DNA from: Cliona cf. orientalis | Lineage: Eukaryota > Porifera > Demospongiae > Clionaida > Clionaidae | Length of the DNA stretch: 64,000 nt | Direction: 5' to 3' | NCBI GenBank assembly: GCA_963930775.1 | Contig: OZ005698.1 | Span: 4,594,501-4,658,500 of the forward strand | Part shown: positions 43,001 through 55,000 of the stretch, piece after piece | Layout: each line of letters starts with the position of its first letter | Position numbering within the stretch: the first letter of the stretch is position 1 | Position numbers and translations under genes: made by a program | Notes under the pieces: generated by a model | What the model was told of the DNA's origin: nothing | The model's database searches: none | Seen by the model: the letters and a program-made list of their open reading frames with translations, nothing else

Positions 43001-46000
43001 TACCACGCCAGTGGTATATGTGGGTATAAGTACTAGTTATACCATGGCCTTGTGTGGTAACACACAAGGTCATGTCATGGTATGACGAGTTTATACTATG
43101 TTGCTATGGCTTCTGTTATGATACCGTCTAGACAAATGCTCTAATGCGCATGCTCTCTGTATAGAGGCGGGATCAAGTGCGCACCAAAACGCATTCACCT
43201 TCGTACACTAGTTCGTTTTCAGTCATTCAGTCATGGCTGTCAGTAGGTAGCTAGCTAGCGTCTGTCAACAGTGTAGCTAGCTAGTAGCGTCTGCCAGCAG
43301 TGTAGCTAGCTATCCAAATAATTTGCGATTTTCTACGTGGGTGATGGAGAACTCAGATTTTAGTTTTTTTTCAGATCTTTCTACCTTGAGTCTAACGTGT
43401 GCGTCAGAGAACGATCCGGAGCTGACGTCCAGAACTTTTGAACACCTTCGAGGGAATTCCGAGGATACCTTTGAGCGACATCCAAAACTCTCCTAGGAAG
43501 AAATTGGAAAATCACCAGGAAAAATTGAAACTACGGTTCGCTCCACCCATTGACAGCCAGCAAGTAGCGTCAGCTAGTACTCCTTTTGTCCCAAAAAACA
43601 CTGCTTGACAAACGCAATGGAACGTAAAAGTGTTTAATGACTGGGCAAGCCATCGCAACTCGCAAGTTACTGACACTGCTGAAAAAGTGCCAGACAACTT
43701 TTTGAGTCATATTGAATGTGCTACCAGTGCACAAATGTTGAACACATGGCTCATTAGGTTCATTCTCGAAGGAACCCGGAAGCAGGATGGTTCTTTTTAT
43801 CCTGCTGAAACGGTTTACTCTCTACTGTGTGGGTTATATGTCACCTTGTGAGTCGATTTGGAGGAGGAAATGTACCGAATTTCATGGCCAAAAAGAATCC
43901 TTTGTTTGCAGACCTTAATGCTGCAACTGACAAGCATTATTGGATGCTCCGCCAGGAAGGGGTCAGCACATCTAAAATCAAGCTGAGCCCATATCACCGG
44001 AGGAAGAAGATGTGTTGTGGAGTAGTGGTGTACTCGGATCCCATTCTCCAAAGAGCCTCCTTAATGCTGTGTTTTTCCTCAACGGGAAAAATTTTGCACT
44101 GAGAGACACGGAGCAATACCATCTGCGTATAAGTCAGCTGAAGCGAGTTGAGGATCCTGTTGGCTATATTTACGTGGAGAACGGGTCGAAGAATCGCAGT
44201 GGTGGGCTACAGGACTTTAAGGTACCAAATAAGAGTGTGACAAGCTATGCTTCTGGAGGAGACCGCTGCCATGTTTATCTCCTCGACCTGTATCTCTCCA
44301 AGCTCCCTGTGGATGCATTTCTTGAAGATATCTTGTACATGCGTCCTCTAGCCACTATTCCAGCACGAGCCGATATGCCATGGTATGCAAGGAATAGGCT
44401 GGGGCAGAATTCATGCTCGAAAATGATAACTGTGATGTGTGAAGAGGCTGGAATATCTGGAAAGAAACTAATCACAGCCTACGCCGTACAGCTGCTACAA
44501 CGCTCTTTGAGAAAGGAGTTCCTGAGAAGATTATTCAAGGGGTCACTGGACACAGGTCAACGACAAGTCTCAGGACGTATGAACGTGTGAGTGTGAAGCA
44601 GAAGCAGGCTGTTTCAACCATTCTTTCAGGATCAAAGCGACGTTTTGACGAACTAATGGAAGAGGAACCTTCATTTCCAACAAAGAAACCAAAGGTAGCA
44701 ACTCCTGCTGCTTCAAATGTGCCAAACCACCCCATGCCGACATACATGCAGAACTGTGTGGTGAATGTATATCCCAATGGGAGTGCGCAAAATATCACTC
44801 CCCTACAGCAAAATGCTACTTACCTATACAGTGGCTATGGAAGCTCAAGTCCTGATTATGACGCACCCTTTGCAAGTGATCTACCTTGGTTTGAGAGGAT
44901 CGCCAGGTACATACCTTAGTGGCTCAGTACATTTTTGTGATGCTAGTAACTCACTTTGCCCATTGGGATGACTCTGTGATCATTATTTATCACTACTGCT
45001 GATTTTTGTGCCCTTGATCTTGAGAATTTGAAATTTTGGTAAATATCTTTATTGCTAATTTTGTGCTCTTATCCTGGGAATTTTTGGTCATCGATGTTGA
45101 GCATTTTTTTGCTGATTTTTGTGCCTTTGATCTTGGGAATTTGAAATTTTGGTGATTATTGTTTAGCTCTTTGTTGCTAATTTTGTGCTCCTATCCTGGG
45201 AATTAGAATTTTGGTCAGCACTTTATTGCTGATTTTTGTGCCCTTATCCTGGGAGTTTTTATTGTGATCACCAGCTCACATTAGTACATTTTTCATTGTG
45301 CTACCAAACAAATGCTATCAATATTGCAGTCCAATTTAATTAAAATTTCATTGGTATATGTGGTTTGGATTGTGTAAACTAAAATATCACCATATGATAT
45401 GGGATTTATCTCATGGTAGTTGCCATAGCAACATAGTATAACTTTACAACACGAGCAGTGCCTTTGATTCATATGGCTGCTATAGTACAAACATTTGGGG
45501 GAGGGGGGAGCACTTAATTTTATATTCTTCTGCTGCATCCATTTAATTTGGGTTATCTTCCATCTCACTCACCTGCATATACCTGAGCTTTAATGGCGTA
45601 AATACCGTATAGCTCCAAATTTTCATGGCACAATATTTTCATAAATTTTGCGATGTGATTTCTGATCACGAATATTTTCCCCACGGAAATTTAGTGTTAT
45701 TGTGGGCGTGGCTACATTCGGTGTGCACAGACGCATTGTAAGCGCGATATTGTGTATACGTGTACGCATACTAGTCATATAAACTGTCTGAAATGAAGTA
45801 TTGAATCTCTGCTAACAATGTATACAGACTGTGCTTACTTTCAAAAAATGTGCAAAAGTTGCCTAAAATAACTTTGGATCCTTCGTCTTATATCGAATCT
45901 GCTAACAACCACGTTGAAAAGATGACCATGCAAACACACGATAGCAGAAGGCGCTAAAGCAGAAAGAGAGGCCCATATAAATAAGTCTTGTCTAGTTTCT

Positions 46001-49000
46001 TTCTCTTCACACTGTATTAGCCAAATGCCAAGCCACGTGCAATTGTGGGCGGAGCGACAACAAATTGTCTGCACGGGTGCTGCGGCGCGGTTATAATCAT
46101 GAAAAAATGTGGCGATCATGAAATTCTTATCATGAAAATTTTCAATCATGGGCTTTTCAGCAATTTCACGAAAATTTGAACCACGAAAATTTGGAGCTAT
46201 ACGGTAAGCGGGCAAAGACCATTGAATATGTAAACAGCATACCCACCATGTTGTAGTACCATTAGTCTAGCAAGCTAAACCCCTCTTGCTCGCTGCTTAG
46301 TGGGTGTGGTTTTTAAAATGCAAGAAAGGGTCTAGCACTATATGCAACATTCCAGGAAAAGCTGCATCGATGCACCCAAGCATGAATATCAATATTGAAC
46401 GGCGCATGCCACACTGAACGTGTGTATATTATCTTCATGCATAGACGTTTCGAGATCCTTGGGCGAAGACTTTATGAAGGTTTTTAGCTTACTGGCCACG
46501 ATTGTTAGCTGTGTCAACAAACTGATAATTAGCTAGCCACACATAGCTATATAGAGCGTTTTCATCATGTGATCCAAAATCGCACTCGCGCAAGCTCGCA
46601 CCATGTTGGTGTACAGCTGGTGCACCGGGGCAGTATGGAGTGTGCAGCAAAGCTTCTTATACTGAGAACCTCTCGAACGAGGAGAAGACTCAATATAGAG
46701 AGAAGATAGGAGTGATTGGAGGTTTAGATCCATTTGGAGGTTGCCCAGGAGAGCCATGCAAGGAGTTTCTGCCGGTGGAAGCCAGCGACTTAGTGGCTTA
46801 TTTGGTCTTGCAGACAACTTTATCACCGCTAAACAATTCAAGGCATACAAGTCTCTGGTTGTGTTACAGCTTTAAGAATGAAAGCCGCATGCCATACTGA
46901 TGCTACAAATCCCTCTCAGAGTTTAGTAAAGTCCACATGCTACCCCGAATCATTCTATTTTACGTACCAGGAAACCACATGGTTGCAAGCATGACAAGTC
47001 TGCACAAGATTTGTACATGAAGGCACAAAAACCAAAACACACAAATCTTACAGTAGTCGGTGGTCTTGTTATTAACCCTCTGTGGCCCCCTTCATCAAAG
47101 CATCTCCTGATGGTCTCCTCTCGTGCGCATGTTGTGGCGGGGGTACGTTGAGGAGTCCCTAATGCCACAGAGGGGAGGATGTAGCTGTTGCTGCTTCCAA
47201 AGACAAAAAGTTTTCCTTCAACCCAGCTCAGATGGATCACTTCATCTTGATCATAGTCATGTCTACTACTATCAGGTACAAACAGGTACAAACGCAGCTG
47301 TTCGTAAGTGATGTGGAGTAGTGTGATTTCTGTGTGTGTACATTTAGTGGTGATGAGATAGGTATTCATATTGAGCGTATCTCCGAAGACATAGACTTTT
47401 GGAATGATTGTGTCATCAAAGCACAGATTTTTTCAAAATGTGCATTCTTCCGGAATTGCTTGGGAAATGGTATACTTGACCAAGTGGGAGCATTAAGACA
47501 GTCCAAAGGGATCCACAAGGATCGTCTGTTGCTACTACTGAGATATCAGATTCTGATTGCAATAGTCATCAGCTTGTTAACAAATACTGCTACTGTGAAG
47601 GGCCAGAAGGAGGCACAATGATTGTTTGCGAGATTGAAGACTGTGCCACTGAATGGTTCCATACAGACTGTTTTATGATTGACACGATACCTCGAGGAAA
47701 GTGGTATTGCCCTGACTGGAAAGCTTCCAAAATTCAACCGAAAGAGAGCATATGCTGGTACGAAGTAAAATTAAATTGTTTATTTTATTATCAAAACTTC
47801 TATGATCACAGGTACCATGAATCGTGAATATTTGGTTGTTAAAATATTTTCAGACAGTCTGGCTTGTGCGAAACTTAAATGCACAAAATACATATGCAAT
47901 ACTATAATGCGGTAGAGGGTTGTTTGTCAGAAAATTATTTAACGCGAAAAATTATTGCACAAAATATTTTAGATACGAAATATTCGTTTATGGTATTACC
48001 GCAGAATCCCGCGATTACCCCCCACCTTTGTGCATGCTAGCATTGGGCAATAGTGGGGAGGGGGCATATACATGGGATCGTTACATTTCCGCGTAATGAC
48101 CATTACCGACCGTCAAATGCCCATTGGTGCGCGATCTCTGTACTTTGGCCACAAAACTCGAGAAAAATAAGGCATAATATGTGACCGGATTTGAGAAAAG
48201 GGGGCACTTCGCGCAAAACGCGATTTTTTGTCACTTTTCAACTTACCACCATTTCAAGGCAGTGAGAGCCTTGGGCTTCAGACTTGGTTTGTTAGCAGTT
48301 TGGACCTTCTACTTCACAGATCCAACGTTAGAACCCTGAGTAAGCCTCCTGTCCCGAGCGGTGAGCCGCCAAAGAGGGGCATAAAACGGCGATTTTCGAA
48401 CGCGATCGACGCGGCCGCTCGCCCCGCCCATACCGGAAGTGGGCGGGGCCCGCGATTTGCAGCGAGTGTAGTAGGATGATGAAAGAATATTCATACCAGG
48501 TTTGAAGTTCATAGCTGCTATGGTTCCAGAGATATAAGCGTTTTAAAACCAAAATTCGGGAAATGCGCGAAGTGCCCCCTTTACTCAAATCCGGTCACAT
48601 ATGACACAAAGAGCTTGTTTGCTAGCTGTAGCTACTGTTTTTATTGGCTTATGGACTCCATTTTACAGTGGGCTTATACGCAAGATAAAACTACCCGTGC
48701 AGGAACTTGAGCTAAAAATGCAGGGGGGAGATGTAATCACGGGATTCTACGGTACAATTATTTATTTTACCATAAATATTTTTTATTATCACAGGTATAC
48801 TATTTTTATTATCACAGATATTTTTGTTCATTATTTGATTATCACATCAATTATTATAAGACTTGGTGTTTAATAATACATACTACAAGGTTGCATGGTG
48901 TTTAGTTTAATCAAATGGAACCACAGAATCGTATACATTACATAAAGCACAACATACCCGTACAATACGATCAACAAGAGGGCACTCTTCTCCATCTCGC

Positions 49001-52000
49001 TTGATAACGCATAATATTATAGTCAATCATTGAGTACTTTGTAGGATTGCTGCCTCATGATCACATTCCCAATAACACACTCTATATGTATATGGACTTT
49101 AGCAATTGTTCTGGCTTGTTATTCCATTAATATTGCTGATAGCTGGCTTATTAAATACGATATGTAACCTTGCCTGCATCATTCCAACTGACTCCTTGAT
49201 GTTGAACCTCCTGTTGGCCAAGATGACATCCCAAGAAGCAACTTATCAAATATGCCATAGTGTTGCCATAGTGTTCAGTGAGATGCATATCACTCACATG
49301 ACCCCCTCATGGTTCAGAAGCGAAAGATACCACTCCTTGAGGTGTGATTCCAAGCAAAATTTTCATAGTATTATGGTGCTTACCGGTACTTAATCTAATA
49401 CTATGCAAGGAAAAAAATAATTTCAATTTTGAAAAAAGCGCGTTTTTCTGGTAAAGGTCGTCAATCGCTCCACATATAAATGTTATGAGAATTCGTAAAA
49501 TGTGAATTTATTGCGTTAAATTGGATCATGCATTGTATTCGATTAACTATACGGTATATGATGACCATGTGGATGCCTGGGCTTGAAGGTTGGATAGATG
49601 TTCGATAAAAATTTCAAAGCAGTCAATTATGACCACAACTTTTGTTCCAGAGGCTCAAAATCATTCTGGCATAGTCTTCCATAAAGCTTCATGATCAGGC
49701 CATAAAATGAGGGTATGTAAGCACTTAATTGTCCATCCATTTCAAGAAGATTCGCGAGACGGTTGAACATGATACATTGAGATGATATGCAAGATCTTGC
49801 ACCGGACAATTAAGACGAAGCTTCACTATAGTTGCTAGGAAAATTCTTGAAAGGATGAAAGCTTTACAGCGTCAGAACTACGAGTAGCTTTACTAACCAA
49901 TCCAGAGACTGCCTTTAGCACCTTGATATTTGGCATACCTGTGTAAAATTTCACAATCTCATCACTATGCAGAGACTCTTCACTAAATGGTGTCACTCTT
50001 TGTCATTGTCAAGTCATCGATTATATGCTGGCGATCATCCAGCTGCCGTTGCATATCACACAAACTAGCACATGTTAATCAGTCTGTGTTGCCACACCTG
50101 TTTCCATTTCTATGGTCTCAGTTTCCACAATCTCCTCAGCTAGCAACAGTAGAGATTGTGCTACCTCCATTTCCTTTGCAGCTTCTCTCCTTGCCTTCTT
50201 TCTCTCAAATCGTTCAGTACTTTCTTGCTCGAATTGGCTTTCTTCTTTGCATGGCCAAGGAGTAACATTGGTAGCCAATCTGGGTTAGCTTCATCATAAT
50301 ATAGGTACGCAGGCTTTCCCAATATGAAATGTTGAGAACACATATGATCATTTTCCAGAACACGACTGTCTTCAAGACCCCCTCTGGATATCGCCACAAG
50401 AGATCCAACCCACCGTTTTTTTCGTCATTTCAGATTTTCTTGTGGGTGACGATCTAGGGAATTCTAAAGAAAGGAACATGTTTGTCACATCCAGAACGCT
50501 TCGAACAGCCGATGACAACACACAATACCACGCACCTTGTACCCATACTGAGCTTTGTACGCAGCTGTACAACAATATGGTGCTCTCTTGTGTTTTAAAA
50601 ACCATACCCACTAAGCAGCAAGCAAGAGAGGGTTTAGCTTGCTAGACTATATTACCATAGAATCCCGAAATTACGCCCCCCTGCACTTTTAGCTCTCTAT
50701 CACATAGATTCCCAAAGGATCATCCTAAGATCTTGCATGACAAAACTGGGATTTATCTGGCAAAATCTGGATAATTTCTAGACAATCTCTATCACATAGA
50801 TTCCCAAAGGATCATCCTAAGATCTTCCATGACAAAACTGGGATTTATCCCACAAAATATGATAATTTTCATAGGATCTCTATTACATAGATTTCTGAGG
50901 GATCGTCCAAGATCCTGCATGATCCTACTGGGATTTGTCCAACAATATCTTAATGATTTCTACAGGATCTCTATATATTATATGACATAAATTCCTGAAG
51001 GATTATCCTAAGATCTTGCATAACTTAACTTTATTATGATTTGTCGAACTAGAAATTGAAATTATATGAACAACTTAGAGACTACATCCCGAGTCCCTCA
51101 TGAAAAGTAGCCGCCATAAATTCGAACTAGGACACGTCAACAAACTGCGCATGCTCCGTACACGTGTATATTGGGGCGCGCGGCTTGAGCTGGTTGACCC
51201 GGACGTGACCTCCACCTGCCATGTGCTAGACTGAACAGGGAAATCCCCCCCCCCCCCCCCCCCCCCCCGAGTGCGAGCTCACCAAAGAAAACGAACTGAG
51301 AAAATCGCCATATCTCATCGATAGTCCACGATGTCTTCTACGCTAGGTTCGAATTCTGGGTCCCAACAACCTTTCATGCGCGTTAAACATTTTGAAACAG
51401 TTTCACAGCAATTACATCATAGGTTTCATCATCATTTCATCATAATTTCATCATAGTGAGAGCCGAATTCTTTTTTTGGAATTGGGACTCGGGATGTAAA
51501 TATTGTTTTATTATCCAATGGTTGGGAATACAGAAGTGATGGCAACAAATTAAAAAAATCAATGATGCTCATAATTATTAGGAATTTTTGCAATGTAGTC
51601 AACACTTAAGTCATTACAGCACACTCGAACACACTTACAAACTATCTGGGAGACAGGTACAGCAGTAACGTGTAGTAATTCCTTTGAAACAAATGAAAAA
51701 GGCACTCAAAAGATCAATGTTGGCATAAGTATTTAAAATATCTCTACCAGAATTACCAGTGCTTTTTAAAAGTGAAGTTGACGATGCATCAAAGGGTCGA
51801 ATAAGAACTACAGCAGGCAAACTTGGACACAAACAAAATTTCTGAATTACACCATAGCGTTCCAAGGTTCCATCACGATAGCAGCATATGGAACTGTCTC
51901 GTTTTCCTAGTTCACCCTTGCCATAGTGGATAGAATGTAGCATTGACCCCTGGTGATACAGACGATGGAATACAAGAACATGAGTCAAATTTACAAAGGA

Positions 52001-55000
52001 AGTAGATAATGCTTTTATGGCTCTTTGTTCCTCTCGAGAAAGAGGAGACGACTCTGGAAGTCCCACGGAATATGTTCCAGGAGTTAGCTCCGACATATTT
52101 TTCCTTCTTGAAGTATATGGACTAAGAAATGTGAGTGTTTCTTCACTTTCGTGACACAAAAGTACCAGTAAGGGGACTTTGCCTGAGCCAAGCAAGAAGA
52201 AATCAGCGAACAAAGAGAATCTGATGGCTGCAAAGAATGAGGTAATTTCTTAGTGCATGCTATTATTATTGGGGTGTGGGCTATAACATTAGGGCCAACC
52301 AATCCTATAACAATTTTTTTTACTTCCTTATTTTTTTACTACAGCTGCTCAAAAATGGTGAGGAGGAAGAAGATCAAGCCACAGACAGAGTAAGTGATTG
52401 TAATGGTACTATACAGGTTTTAGTTACAATACTATTCATAATTTTGTAGGATATCCTGCTTAGAATTGAAGAGAAACTTGATGATTTGTCTCGGTTAGAG
52501 GCGAAGGTGGATTGGGTGTTTAATCTACTGCAAGGGCAAAATGTTGGTGAAACTATTGGCAAGGTTACTGTGAAGGATGATGAAGAATTTGTGGTATGTC
52601 ACTCAAGTATACACATCACTCTCGTTTCTCAGAGAGATCTTTAGCCACAATGTCATTATTACAAAATGCATTAATTTTATCTGTGTAGGTTGACGGTGTG
52701 AATTTGTTACGTGTTCCTGCCAAGGATGCATCTGCTTATGGGAGGGCTCTGTTAGATTTGCTGTTTACAAAACAAGAGCAGAAGGCGTCTGTAGTATTAA
52801 AGAGCAAAAAAACTAAGAAGCCTCCCTTGGACCCAGTGCGTGTGGAGAAAATGTTTGGTAAGCAGATTATAGAGGGTGTATAGCTCGTACTGTACTAAAT
52901 TTCTTCTTGTAGCTTGTGTTCAGCAACGATATGGTAATTCTTATTGCCACACAACACTGATGAATAGTCTGAACCAGAAGTGCAGGGATGCCAAGCCTGA
53001 CAGTTAAATGGATTGTGATAAGTGAACATTATGTACCATAACACTGAGTTTCAGTATTAACTTTTAAGTTCACTTTTTATTTCATAACACAACAAAGGAA
53101 GAATTCATTTTCATTCCCCCATTTTTTCACGATTCTGGCTTGTACTGTACCATAATAATAATACTGCATTAATTTTATCTCAATTTTTTAAGTGTATTAC
53201 ATTGCATCTTGATCTAGTAAGATCTTGGTTTAGTATATGTATACTGACTATAATACCAAAATTAATAATAATATTATGGCAAGATCTTGGGATAAGAATC
53301 TTGCATGATTTATAAGTGACCACAAGGCAAGATCTTAGGAAATTATCACTAAAAATCTTACTGGATTGCATAAGAATCCCACAAGATGAAATATCTGAAG
53401 ACAGAAGTCATTACAGATCTTGCAGGATTATCTAACTCAAGTGCAAGATCTTAACAAAATCATGCAGGATTAAGTAAGATCCTATACAGGGATATTAATT
53501 TAAGATCTTTCAAAATCATGTGTGGATAATGACAACATAGAATCTTTAAGAACAGCCCTGATCTTATGCAGAATCCTGTAAGAATCTTATGTGGATTCCT
53601 GCAAGATCCCAGCAAAGATCTTTATGTATCTTGGTTCCAAAACCACGAAAGATCTTACACAAGATCTTTGCATTATCTTGGGAGATCACCTCTTGTGATC
53701 TTGCAAGATATTTTTACTAGGGTATATAGCTATATTCAGCAGCATGTTTGTCCTGTATATGCTTGGAATTGCCTTACCATGGCTACCTAACTACCTTGGT
53801 ATTGTATCAATACTTGGTGGACTCTATCATAGAGTCGGTAGACTCTATAAGTAGGGATGGCCCGGATATGCCATATGTGTAATACATTATAAATACCCAA
53901 ATATCTCAAAATAGGTAATTTTGTGAAATTTCTAAGTGTGAAAATCAGAATCTCCAGCAAATTGTGCATCTAACAAGACCAAGATCATTCATCAAAACAA
54001 TTGTATACGTCAGAACCAGATGTTAAAAAAATGGGCCATTTGTCAATCTTTCTTCTTCTTTCTTTCTTTCTTTCTTTCTCATTTCCAGGGCTAACTCAAG
54101 ACTGTCTGGACCTCCCACCTTAATTCTCATATAAATCCACTCTATTTTGTAGCGCGCAGTGCAGTGGCATGCTAGTTTGGCGTTATCTCGACAGTTACGT
54201 AATAGTGGGTGTGTACGGCGCATTATCGAATGGGTGTGTCTGATACGCCATTTTGTGATAATAATGCGCATGCTCGGAATATGTTGCCATGGTGAAGTCA
54301 TGTGACAGCGCCTGGCCCTAGGCGCCGGCCTAGGCGAGCTAGCTAGCTCGTACATCGCTAGCGCGTGCAAAGGCGCGCTGGACCGATCATGGATATGAAG
54401 GTTCAAGGCTCGAGGAGCGGTAAGGCGTTAGGCCGTGATAGGCGAGCTATATATATACTCGCTAGCGCTTGCAGCGATAGTGCTACGCAGGATCGATCAT
54501 AGATACCATCATACGAAGGCACAAGGCTCGAGCAGTGGTATTAAACGTATAGATCATAAAAATTAATATGCCGGGTAGCCAGCTGCTGCCAACAGTCAAA
54601 GTTAGAACTTGGTTTTCTCCCTAAGCGGAGAAGTCTCATCACTACTTGGGCCGCCTAAAGCAGCCTTCTTTGTCATCTTATTCATCGTCATTGAAAATTA
54701 AATATTATGAACGCAAGTTAATGAGGGGCGTGGCAAAGAATTTTGCGCACTTCCCATCCACTTAATCAGAAGTTGAGCAAACCATGTAAGATGGCATTGA
54801 TAAATTACACTAAGTGCAATAAAAAAGAACAGAAACAAGTATAAAAACAATTGAATAAAATTGAAGACTGAAGTAGGGATGGCAGGATCAAAAAGTACAC
54901 AAACAAGACTCAGATAATCGCATCTACTATACATCCCTACGCTTGCTTTTTGAGGGATGCAAAAATAGCCAGTAATAATGCGATTGAATCAAAACTGATA

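Noticed and set aside
45841..46215. 124-residue minus frame ([14 protein letters not shown])
   Set aside because: It translates the terminal inverted repeat and interior of a TA-flanked MITE; the pattern recurs with the terminus, not as a protein.
46950..47369. 139-residue minus frame
   Set aside because: The opposite strand carries recognisable YqaJ-like motifs in family order, so this is a shadow frame.
48228..48588. Frames on both strands
   Set aside because: They lie wholly within a 418 bp MITE with GTGACCGG ends.
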